Assembly: GCA_027030285.1 (NCBI GenBank)
Contig: JALVFC010000045.1
Location: 1 to 5,338, forward strand
DNA length: 5,338 nucleotides
Direction: 5' to 3'
Source: Thiotrichaceae bacterium
GTDB taxonomy: Bacteria > Pseudomonadota > Gammaproteobacteria > Thiotrichales > Thiotrichaceae
Part shown: positions 1-5,338 of the stretch, piece after piece
Layout of the letters: the number at the start of each line of letters is the position of its first letter
How positions within the stretch are numbered: the first letter of the stretch is position 1
Made by a program: the position numbers and the translations under genes
Notes under the pieces: generated by a model
What the model was told of the DNA's origin: nothing
The model's database searches: none
What the model saw: only the letters and a program-made list of their open reading frames with translations

Positions 1-1478
1 CTAAAGTCGTTAATGTCAAATGCGGCAACAGACTGACTGACTTTAGGGTCTGGATTTAATGCAGTATCAACGTACAGATGGCTAGACTTGGGGTGTGTCT
101 TGATAAACAGGGATCCGCCACCTTGGCCTTTTAGTGTACGAACTACTTTCCAGGCATTGTCCTTATGTCCTACAGGATCTGTGCCGATAACGGCAACCGT
201 GTTATCTCCCAGATGGCTGGTGGCCCACACGGGTCCAAATTCAGGGTCTACAAAGTTTGCACCACGACCAGGGTGTGGAATTTTGCCAACTTCAATCATT
301 TTCACCAGCTTTCGGTCTTTAGAGTCAATGACTACGATTTTGTTGGATTTATTCGCAGCAGTTAAGAAGTAACGCTGTGTTGAATCCCAGCCACCATCAT
401 GCAGGAAGCGGGCTGAGCCAATAGTGGTTACATTCAGGTTATCGACATCTGAGTAATCAATCAGTAGGACTTTACCTGTTTCTTTAACATTCACGATGAA
501 ATCAGGGTGCTGGTGTGATGCCACTATGGCAGCAACCCGAGGCTCTGGGTGGAATTCCTGTGTATCAACCGTCATGCCACGTGTGCCAACTATTTTTAGT
601 GGCTCCAGTGTGTCACCTTTCATAATGACGTACTGTGGTGGCCAGTAGGCTCCGGCAATAGCATACTTGTCTTCCATGCCCTTAAATTTGGAGGTTTCTA
701 CTGAACGGGCTTCCATACCTATCTTTAATTCGGCAACCGTGCTGGGTTCTTTCATCCACAGGTCGATGAGGTTGATTTTTGCATCACGACCAATAACAAA
801 CAGATAACGTCCGGATGCCGATATTCTGGAGATATGCACGGCGTAACCAGTCTTGATCACCTTGACAATTTTTTTGCTATTGCCGTCAATCAGGGCAATC
901 TGTCCGGCATCCCGCAATGTCACCGAGAACAGGTTACTAAGGTCAAGGTTATTCATTTGTTTGCTAGGGCGGTCTTCTGGCTTGACAATGACGTTCCAGG
1001 ATTGCTTCATTTCCTTCATGCCCCACTCTGGAGGTTGTGGCGGCTCGTGCTGCAAGTAGCGAGCCATAATGTCAATTTCTTTCTCAGATAATTGACCCGA
1101 GGTTCCCCAGTTGGGCATGCCTGCGGCAGATCCATAGGTGATCATGGTTTTAAGGTAGGCTGTGCCACGCTTCAGGGTGATATCTGTTGTCAGTGGCTTG
1201 CCCGTTGCACCTTTACGCAATACACCATGGCAACCGGCGCAACGTTCGAAAAAGGTCTTTTTAGCAAATTCAAATTCTTCTTTTGTGATCTTTGGACCTT
1301 TGGGGTTGATCATATCTTTTGTATCAGCAGGGTTTATAGTCGATTTAGCTGTACCCTCGTATTTATGTTCGGCCTTGGAGGTCATATCCTTGCCAGCATC
1401 CGCATGTGCTAGCTGCATGGAAAATGCCATTGCCGTAAGCGTTAACAGCTTACGTGTTGAAATTCGCTTTTGTTTCAT
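1..1478 (-). CDS. nirS: Cytochrome cd1 nitrite reductase NirS (3' end outside window)
   Basis: Periplasmic dissimilatory nitrite reductase, which reduces nitrite to nitric oxide in denitrification using one heme c and one heme d1 per subunit. The 492 codons present begin with a Sec-type signal peptide (basic KQKR start, hydrophobic core at about 11-24, likely cleavage after AHA or AHADA near residues 26-28). A cytochrome c domain follows, with heme motif CAGCH at 80-84 and the likely axial Met121 in GMPNWG. The d1 beta-propeller starts near residue 180. His215 in GYAVHIS fits the proximal d1 ligand, and His360 (FLHDGGWD) and His402 (PHPGRG) fit the two distal-pocket histidines. Spacings from the heme His84 (37, 131, 276 and 318 residues) equal those of Pseudomonas aeruginosa NirS as I recall its numbering. 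No frameshift is seen. The frame is open at the left edge; about 80 residues of propeller should lie beyond it. A weak Shine-Dalgarno (GGTG) lies 5 bases before the ATG. Identification is very secure. Confidence 0.97.
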   Translation of the reverse strand, partial: MKQKRISTRKLLTLTAMAFSMQLAHADAGKDMTSKAEHKYEGTAKSTINPADTKDMINPKGPKITKEEFEFAKKTFFERCAGCHGVLRKGATGKPLTTDITLKRGTAYLKTMITYGSAAGMPNWGTSGQLSEKEIDIMARYLQHEPPQPPEWGMKEMKQSWNVIVKPEDRPSKQMNNLDLSNLFSVTLRDAGQIALIDGNSKKIVKVIKTGYAVHISRISASGRYLFVIGRDAKINLIDLWMKEPSTVAELKIGMEARSVETSKFKGMEDKYAIAGAYWPPQYVIMKGDTLEPLKIVGTRGMTVDTQEFHPEPRVAAIVASHQHPDFIVNVKETGKVLLIDYSDVDNLNVTTIGSARFLHDGGWDSTQRYFLTAANKSNKIVVIDSKDRKLVKMIEVGKIPHPGRGANFVDPEFGPVWATSHLGDNTVAVIGTDPVGHKDNAWKVVRTLKGQGGGSLFIKTHPKSSHLYVDTALNPDPKVSQSVAAFDINDF

Positions 1479-1501
1479 ATCATCACCACTTGGTTTGAGT
1501 T

Positions 1502-1526
1502 GCTGGGAATTATTTGGATTCCCAGC
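1502..1526 (-). repeat. Perfect 9-bp inverted repeat at the predicted nirS transcription start
   Basis: GCTGGGAAT (1502-1510) and ATTCCCAGC (1518-1526) are perfect reverse complements separated by 7 bases. The dyad begins two bases downstream of the proposed nirS -10 box and ends 23 bases before the nirS start codon. The predicted transcription start falls inside the upstream arm. It could therefore be an operator overlapping the start site, or it could leave a shortened hairpin at the extreme 5' end of the mRNA. No T-run follows it in the nirS direction, so it is not an intrinsic terminator. The repeat is directly visible; its role is inference. Confidence 0.6.
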
Positions 1527-1527
1527 C

Positions 1528-1533
1528 AATATA
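1528..1533 (-). promoter_or_regulatory. Predicted -10 box of the nirS promoter
   Basis: The minus strand reads TATATT here, one mismatch from TATAAT. It predicts a transcription start near 1521-1522. This places the centre of the nearer FNR-type box (1563.5) at about -41.5 to -42.5, the standard class II activator position in which the regulator replaces a good -35 box. The predicted 5' leader is about 44 bases long. Confidence 0.55.
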
Positions 1534-1556
1534 GTGATGCTGGAGTTCGACTCACC

Positions 1557-1570
1557 TTGACGTATATCAA
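1557..1570 (-). promoter_or_regulatory. FNR/DNR-type box, proximal to nirS
   Basis: The minus strand reads TTGATATACGTCAA, a 14-base dyad matching the FNR-family consensus TTGAT-N4-ATCAA with one mismatch. Promoters of denitrification genes commonly carry such boxes, bound by FNR/Anr (oxygen sensing) or DNR/NnrR (nitric oxide sensing) regulators. Its centre lies 85 bases upstream of the nirS start codon and about 42 bases from the predicted transcription start. Which regulator binds cannot be told from the sequence. Confidence 0.7.
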
Positions 1571-1595
1571 CGGGTTTTTTTTGTTTATTGCACTG

Positions 1596-1609
1596 TTGAT
1601 ATATATCAG
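1596..1609 (-). promoter_or_regulatory. Second FNR/DNR-type box, distal to nirS
   Basis: The minus strand reads CTGATATATATCAA, again one mismatch from TTGAT-N4-ATCAA. Its centre is 39 bp upstream of the proximal box, at about -81 relative to the predicted nirS start. It could let a second activator dimer contact RNA polymerase, or be occupied by a different FNR-family member. It also lies about 100 bases upstream of the predicted tRNA start, which makes a role for the tRNA unlikely. Confidence 0.65.
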
Positions 1610-1673
1610 TAAAGAAGAATATGCCTTTATATTCCTGATTAATCCAGGTTAAAAAAGATTGCTTATTGTCATA

Positions 1674-1700
1674 TTTACATCAAAAGTAAACTGGTATAAG
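1674..1700 (+). promoter_or_regulatory. Predicted promoter of tRNA-Ser
   Basis: TTTACA (1674-1679) and TATAAG (1695-1700) each differ by one base from the sigma-70 consensus, though the 15-bp spacer is short. A GC-rich stretch, CTCCGCACTC, follows the -10 box. GC-rich discriminators are typical of tRNA and rRNA promoters under stringent control. The predicted start near 1707 gives a 5' leader of about 38 bases for processing. Position just upstream of the tRNA supports the call; the short spacer weakens it. Confidence 0.45.
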
Positions 1701-1744
1701 CTCCGCACTCTTGCGCATACAGCTTAATAGCGCAGGTAATATCC

Positions 1745-1832
1745 GGAGAGGTGTCCGAGTGGTCGAAGGAGCACGCCTGGAAAGTGTGTATACGGCAACG
1801 TATCGAGGGTTCGAATCCCTCCCTCTCCGCCA
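1745..1832 (+). tRNA. tRNA-Ser(GGA)
   Basis: A full class II (long variable arm) serine tRNA. The acceptor stem GGAGAGG (1745-1751) pairs with CCTCTCC (1822-1828), followed by discriminator G and an encoded CCA (1830-1832). The D arm is TCC/GGA. The anticodon stem CACGC/GTGTG (one G-U pair) encloses loop CTGGAAA with anticodon GGA at 1779-1781, reading UCC and UCU codons. The variable arm is TATACG-GCAA-CGTATC without mismatch. The T arm is GAGGG-TTCGAAT-CCCTC. Six T residues (1834-1839) start two bases after the CCA and may end transcription together with the tRNA's own stems. No integrase or duplicated tRNA 3' end is visible nearby. Confidence 0.97.
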
Positions 1833-1926
1833 CTTTTTTGCAAGTCATGGCTTTTCAGTCGATACTGTATTGGCTGACATGCCCACTCTTTTCCAGAAAC
1901 ACTCCTAATACAGGCTTTTTTCAACG

Positions 1927-3087
1927 ATGGCAGAAAAGCCGCCTTATTTCAGACTTTCCTTTTTTTACCTCAGTTATTTTGCTGCTCTGGGCGCTTTTGT
2001 TCCGTACTGGTCGGTCTATCTAAAGCATAATCATTTTGATTCCATCGCAATAGGTCAGCTTATGGGGCTGTTTATGTTCAGCAAGTTGCTGGCGCCTCTT
2101 ATCTGGGGCTGGATCACGGATCATAGTGGTTCACGCCTGAAATGGATACGCATTGCAGCTTTTTTAACAATATTTGGTTTATTGCCGGTTCTCTATCAAT
2201 CCGGTTATTGGTGGATGGCTGTTGCCATGTTGCTTTTTGGTTTTTTCTGGAATGCTTCCTTGCCGCAGTTTGAAGCCTTGACGCTGAATTATCTGGGTAG
2301 TTATACCAGCCGTTATAGCTGGATCAGATTATGGGGCTCGATTGGTTTCATTGCGATGGTTGCGGGTTTGCCATTTGTTTTTAAGTATCAGGGTGTGAAT
2401 AGTCTACCGGGTGTGTTGCTGTTGCTGTTTATTGTTACCTGGCTGGCCACTTTTGTTATTAGTGAAAAGCAACAAATACACGTCCCTGCATTTTCCAGCG
2501 GAAAAATTATTACGGTCATCAGGCATCCTATGGTGATTGCACTGTTTGTGGCTTGTATCCTGCAAACAGCAAGTCATGGTACGTATTACACGTTCTTTAG
2601 TATTTATCTGGAAGAGCTGGGCTATAGCAGGGTGTTTACAGGCTGGATGTGGGCTCTGGGTGTGGTTGCTGAGGTTGTCCTGTTTCTCTTTATATACAAA
2701 CTGGCTGACCATTTTAAAACGTATCAGCTTTTTCAGTTTGCGTTGTTTCTTACTTGTCTGCGCTGGGTTTTGCTGGCGACTCTGGCAGATCATTTGAATA
2801 TTCTGCTTGTTTCGCAAATACTGCATGCTGCCAGCTACGGACTGTTTCACATATCAGCCATCCAGTTGATCCATGACTGGTTTCCGGGGCGCATGCAAGG
2901 TCGCGGACAAGCACTGTATGCGGGCTTGAGTTTTGGTCTGGGTGGTGCGTTGGGTAGTATTATAAGCGGTTATCTGTGGCAATACAGTGGTGCAGCCATG
3001 AGTTTCCTGATTATGGCAGTAATGGCTGGTCTGGCATGGTTAGCTGCTATCCTGTTTATCCGCAAGAGTGAGTTATGGAAGGTCTAG
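1927..3087 (+). CDS. MFS transporter, HcaT / MFS_1_like type, substrate unknown
   Basis: Inner-membrane secondary transporter of 386 residues, the usual length for 12 membrane segments. Family marks: the loop 2-3 motif A at residues 61-70 (G-W-I-T-D-H-S-G-S-R); RLWGSIGFI at 134-142; HAASYGLFHISAIQLI near 300-315; and GQALYAGLSFGLGGALGSIISGYLW at about 327-351. These are typical of the group named after the 3-phenylpropionate transporter HcaT, but that name does not fix the substrate. An in-frame stop at 1906-1908 leaves this ATG as the first available start. The Shine-Dalgarno is poor. A weak promoter candidate is TTGCAA (1838-1843) and GATACT (1861-1866) with a 17-bp spacer. The 3' end overlaps birA by 13 bases, so the gene is probably co-expressed with cofactor genes. 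Transport of biotin, pantothenate or a precursor is only a guess. Confidence 0.88.
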   Translation: MAEKPPYFRLSFFYLSYFAALGAFVPYWSVYLKHNHFDSIAIGQLMGLFMFSKLLAPLIWGWITDHSGSRLKWIRIAAFLTIFGLLPVLYQSGYWWMAVAMLLFGFFWNASLPQFEALTLNYLGSYTSRYSWIRLWGSIGFIAMVAGLPFVFKYQGVNSLPGVLLLLFIVTWLATFVISEKQQIHVPAFSSGKIITVIRHPMVIALFVACILQTASHGTYYTFFSIYLEELGYSRVFTGWMWALGVVAEVVLFLFIYKLADHFKTYQLFQFALFLTCLRWVLLATLADHLNILLVSQILHAASYGLFHISAIQLIHDWFPGRMQGRGQALYAGLSFGLGGALGSIISGYLWQYSGAAMSFLIMAVMAGLAWLAAILFIRKSELWKV

Positions 3088-3833
3088 ACTCTGACAAAAT
3101 TGCTGCATTACTGGGTGCAGGTTACCCAGGTCGAATTCATGTCTTTGGTGAGCTTGATTCAACCAATAGCTGGTTGCTTGAAAACGGGGCATGTGGAGAT
3201 TGTTGTCTTGCTGAAAAACAGACTTGCGGAAGAGGTCGGCGTGGCAAGCAGTGGTTATCTCCCGCGAATGGGAATATTTATCTGTCATTGCGTTGGTGCT
3301 TTACACACCCCCCTGAGTTGCTGCCGCTACTCAGCTTGCTGGTTGGTATTAGTGTGTGTAAATCCTTGCATGATTCAGGTTTGCGCGGACATGGCTTGAA
3401 GTGGCCGAATGATATTCTCGTTGGTGAAAATAAACTGGCGGGTATTCTCGTGGAAACCAGCAATAATATGCAAACGGTTGTTATTGGTCTGGGTTTGAAT
3501 GTGTATACGGTCGGTTCAGCGGATGAGCAGAATACCTGGGGTAGTCTGCAACAATTTATGGCTCATGTGCCTGACAGGAATGATTTAATCGCCTCTATTG
3601 TAAATGACCTTTATGATTTGTTGAGCAATCTGCCGAATCTGCAATACAAGGATTTTGAAAAAGGCTGGAATCAATGGGATTTGCTCTCTGGTAACAATGT
3701 AAGTCTTGTACAGGCTGATAAAAAATATAGTGGCGTTGTTCAGGGGGTTGATTCACTTGGAAGAATACTGTTGCAGCAAGAGCATGGCAAAATCACAGCT
3801 TTTTCCTCTGCAGAGTTAAGTTTACGATGGTGA
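3075..3833 (+). CDS. birA: Biotin-[acetyl-CoA carboxylase] ligase, monofunctional (no HTH domain)
   Basis: Cytosolic enzyme that activates biotin with ATP and attaches it to the carrier lysine of biotin-dependent proteins such as AccB. In the 252 residues, DSTN (28-31) and the biotin/AMP loop GRGRRG (52-57, preceded by Gln49) are intact. KWPNDI (109-114), KLAGILVE (120-127, Lys120 matching the essential lysine near 183 in E. coli BirA) and GLGLN (138-142) follow. A small C-terminal SH3-like domain covers about 205-252. Relative to E. coli BirA (about 320 residues), the N-terminal winged-helix DNA-binding domain is absent: the protein opens just before the catalytic domain. It should therefore be a ligase only and not the repressor of biotin genes. 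The start lies inside the MFS gene, with purine-rich AAGAGTGAG just upstream. Its end overlaps coaX by 7 bases. Confidence 0.95.
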   Translation: MEGLDSDKIAALLGAGYPGRIHVFGELDSTNSWLLENGACGDCCLAEKQTCGRGRRGKQWLSPANGNIYLSLRWCFTHPPELLPLLSLLVGISVCKSLHDSGLRGHGLKWPNDILVGENKLAGILVETSNNMQTVVIGLGLNVYTVGSADEQNTWGSLQQFMAHVPDRNDLIASIVNDLYDLLSNLPNLQYKDFEKGWNQWDLLSGNNVSLVQADKKYSGVVQGVDSLGRILLQQEHGKITAFSSAELSLRW

Positions 3834-4591
3834 TTCTCATAGATGCTGGAAATAGCCGGTTAAAATGGGCGGTTAATGGCAAATCGGATATGCAGGTTAA
3901 TTATTTGCCTTATGCCGGGACACCATTGCAAACCGTTCAGCAGCTTATCGAAGGGCAGTCCGCCAATATTGATTCAATATGCGTGGTACATGTGCTTGGT
4001 GAGGAGTTTGAGCAAGGTCTGGTAGAGTTTTGTAATCACAGGGCAATTTCTTGCAGGATTTTTCATTCCAGTGCGTACTGCTGTGGTGTTAGCAATGCTT
4101 ATCAGAAACCACAGAAGCTGGGTGCTGACCGATTTGTTGCCCTGATTGCTGCACATCGCCTTTTCTCCGGTCAGGATATTATCGTTGTAGACTGTGGTAC
4201 TGCCGTCACTATTGATGCACTAGATAAAACCGGTATGCATCTGGGTGGTTTAATCCTGCCAGGCTTGCAATTGAGTAGCAATGCACTTATAAATAACACC
4301 CACTTGCAGGCGTCATTTATTAATAAAGAACCTGAACTGTTTGCAAAAAATACTTTAGATGCGGTGAATAGTGGCAGTTTCTATGGGCTATCAGGGGCTA
4401 TTCGACACATCTACACACTTATGAATAAAAAAGCCTTTGCGCACCCTGCAAAAATGATAATTTGTGGCGGTGATAGTGCTTTAGTTGCTGAAAATCTCAT
4501 GGAAGATAATGGTTTTTCTGACAAACTGGAAGTAATTCCTGAGCTTGTTATTAAAGGGCTAAACATCATCAATGAAAAACAACCGGGATAA
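3827..4591 (+). CDS. coaX: Type III pantothenate kinase CoaX
   Basis: Phosphorylates pantothenate to 4'-phosphopantothenate, the first step of coenzyme A synthesis; cytosolic, usually a dimer needing a monovalent cation. The 254-residue length is normal. Motifs of the acetate kinase/actin-like fold are all present: phosphate loop DAGNSRLKW (6-14), YQKPQKLGADR (92-102) with the probable catalytic base Asp101, DCGTAVTID (122-130), GGLILPG (140-146) and the CGGDS turn (213-217). Type III enzymes, unlike E. coli CoaA, are generally not feedback-inhibited by CoA; this is family knowledge. The start ATG overlaps the birA stop (ATGGTGA), indicating translational coupling. birA next to coaX is a common arrangement in gammaproteobacteria. 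The next gene begins 3 bases after the stop. Confidence 0.96.
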   Translation: MVILIDAGNSRLKWAVNGKSDMQVNYLPYAGTPLQTVQQLIEGQSANIDSICVVHVLGEEFEQGLVEFCNHRAISCRIFHSSAYCCGVSNAYQKPQKLGADRFVALIAAHRLFSGQDIIVVDCGTAVTIDALDKTGMHLGGLILPGLQLSSNALINNTHLQASFINKEPELFAKNTLDAVNSGSFYGLSGAIRHIYTLMNKKAFAHPAKMIICGGDSALVAENLMEDNGFSDKLEVIPELVIKGLNIINEKQPG

Positions 4592-4594
4592 ACA

Positions 4595-5293
4595 ATGCGG
4601 AATGTGATTGTTGCACTTGTCGCGCTGAATGCCTTGCTCTTGCTTGCTATTTTATTCGTTAACCTCAACGAAGGCGCGCCTGTGCCAGTGACTGAAGCAG
4701 GAATACCGACCTTGACGGTATTACCTGACACTCCTGGCAACAAGTACTCAGCGGACAAGGCAGAAGGGGCTAGTAGCTGTTTTACTATTGGTCCTTACTA
4801 CAGTGAGAAAGCAGCGCAGCTGGTGGCTGGAAATATCCGAAGTGCTGATCTGGCGGTAACTATCCGCAGCATGAATACCCGCGAGACTCTTAACTATCTT
4901 GTTTATATTGCTAATATTCCGAGCTACGAAGCCGCAAAGAAAATAGCTGAAGATCTCAAACAACAGGAAGTTGGTGAGTTCAGTATTATTAAGGAAGGAC
5001 CTTACAAAAACACCATAACCTTAGGATTTTTCAAGAATCTCGACAGAGCCAAACGCAAGACGGAATATATTCGTTATCTAGGTTATGACGCAAAATATAA
5101 TGGTCAGAAAGTTACCCGAAAAGTTTTCTGGGTAGACTATGATGAGCCAATGGGTGCGGAGACACCTGCACTTGCCTGGAGTCAGGCAATTGACCCGGCT
5201 GCCCATGTCCAAGTCATACCACGAAACTGTGATCAGCGTGTTTGGTATGGTTCAAAAGCATTTGCTAATAGTGCTTATGTCAGTCCGCATTAG
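4595..5293 (+). CDS. Membrane-anchored SPOR-like domain protein
   Basis: A 232-residue protein with one N-terminal membrane segment (about 4-23, no cleavage site evident), so probably anchored in the inner membrane with its body in the periplasm. A short proline-rich linker (about 28-48) follows. The stretch at about 98-168 resembles a SPOR peptidoglycan-binding fold: a strand NYLVYIA, helix YEAAKKIAEDL, strand and helix LGFFKNLDRAKRKTEYIRYLGY. An earlier segment starting CFTIGPYYSEKAAQLV (62-77) looks like a second, partial unit. Two of only two cysteines, Cys62 and Cys212, flank the folded part and could form a disulfide. SPOR-like genes directly after coaX are known in Pseudomonas and relatives, mostly as hypotheticals. 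The 3-base gap after coaX and a GGGA motif upstream support coupled translation. A role in the cell wall or division is inference. Confidence 0.8.
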   Translation: MRNVIVALVALNALLLLAILFVNLNEGAPVPVTEAGIPTLTVLPDTPGNKYSADKAEGASSCFTIGPYYSEKAAQLVAGNIRSADLAVTIRSMNTRETLNYLVYIANIPSYEAAKKIAEDLKQQEVGEFSIIKEGPYKNTITLGFFKNLDRAKRKTEYIRYLGYDAKYNGQKVTRKVFWVDYDEPMGAETPALAWSQAIDPAAHVQVIPRNCDQRVWYGSKAFANSAYVSPH

Positions 5294-5338
5294 TGGATGC
5301 TTCTGACTTGTTTAATCCTGCTAATGTTATTCAGCCAG

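Larger units (their letters stand above)
1927..5293 (+). other. Probable four-gene operon: MFS transporter-birA-coaX-SPOR-like
   Basis: All four genes share a strand. Junctions are a 13-base overlap (3075-3087), a 7-base overlap (3827-3833) and a 3-base gap (4592-4594). No room remains for internal promoters outside coding sequence, and no terminator-like hairpin is seen between them. Co-transcription with translational coupling is the simplest reading. No terminator is visible in the 45 bases left after the last stop, so the transcript may continue beyond the window. Confidence 0.8.

Noticed and set aside
1475..1483. Two-codon minus-strand frame ATG-ATA-TGA whose stop overlaps the nirS start codon.
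   Set aside because: It could be a minimal upstream frame, but it is so short that chance is the better explanation, and the GGTG motif is spaced better for the nirS ATG.
834..1560. Several plus-strand frames of 60-132 codons (for example 1092-1412 and 1162-1560).
   Set aside because: All except one short frame at 1470-1652 lie mostly antisense to nirS, and none shows recognisable domains or good ribosome binding sites. The 1470-1652 frame covers the promoter region and is mostly non-coding composition.
1563..1603. Inverted repeat TATATCAAC / GTTGATATA around a T-rich stretch, resembling a terminator.
   Set aside because: The arms are simply half-sites of the two FNR-type boxes, the T-run is in the loop instead of after the stem, and no gene ends here.
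1617..1634. Short inverted repeat GAATAT-N6-ATATTC.
   Set aside because: Six AT-rich pairs in an AT-rich intergenic region are expected by chance, and no start or stop is nearby to give it a role.
1724..1924. Minus-strand 66-codon frame containing GGEGGIRTLDTLPYTHFPGVLLRPLGHLS, and plus-strand frames at 1711-1908 and 1751-2023 over the same bases.
   Set aside because: These are translations through the tRNA-Ser gene or its antisense. Such peptides are familiar false proteins in databases.
2404..2850. Minus-strand 148-codon frame inside the MFS gene.
   Set aside because: It lies wholly antisense to a well-supported membrane protein gene, its composition (rich in Q, N and K) is the complement of hydrophobic codons, and no family motif is present.
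5294..5338. Possible promoter for a downstream gene (TTGTTT and TAATGT).
   Set aside because: The spacing between the hexamers is far too short for sigma-70, and the window ends before any following gene.

Overview
The window looks like chromosome of a gammaproteobacterium able to denitrify. The evidence is a dissimilatory nitrite reductase of the cytochrome cd1 type (NirS), closely similar in motif and spacing to the Pseudomonas enzyme, and the order birA-coaX-SPOR-like gene, which I know from Pseudomonas and relatives. Base composition is moderate and even, and codon use does not change obviously from gene to gene. The genus cannot be fixed from this sequence.

Layout. Bases 1-1478, minus strand: nirS, with intact 5' end and signal peptide. 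The gene runs off the left edge, so roughly the last 80 residues are missing. Bases 1479-1744: a divergent control region. It holds two FNR/DNR-type boxes, a -10 box and a dyad at the predicted start site, all serving nirS, plus a separate plus-strand promoter for a tRNA. Bases 1745-1832, plus strand: tRNA-Ser(GGA) with an encoded CCA end. Bases 1927-5293, plus strand: four tightly packed genes. These are an MFS transporter of the HcaT / MFS_1_like type, a biotin-protein ligase without a DNA-binding domain (birA), a type III pantothenate kinase (coaX), and a membrane-anchored SPOR-like protein. The first two junctions overlap by 13 and 7 bases and the third gap is 3 bases, so the block is almost certainly one translationally coupled operon. 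The last 45 bases hold no feature I can support.

How the genes work together. NirS is a periplasmic respiratory enzyme reducing nitrite to nitric oxide, and its promoter layout predicts induction under low oxygen and nitrogen oxides. The rightward operon is housekeeping. BirA loads biotin onto biotin-dependent carboxylases, CoaX performs the first step of coenzyme A synthesis from pantothenate, the SPOR-like protein probably acts in the envelope, and the substrate of the MFS transporter is unknown. The tRNA gene separates the accessory respiratory gene from the housekeeping block.

I found no CRISPR array, insertion sequence, integrase or evident new defence system. The most notable points are the double FNR-type promoter of nirS, the perfect dyad over its predicted start site, and the coupling of an orphan MFS transporter to two cofactor genes.
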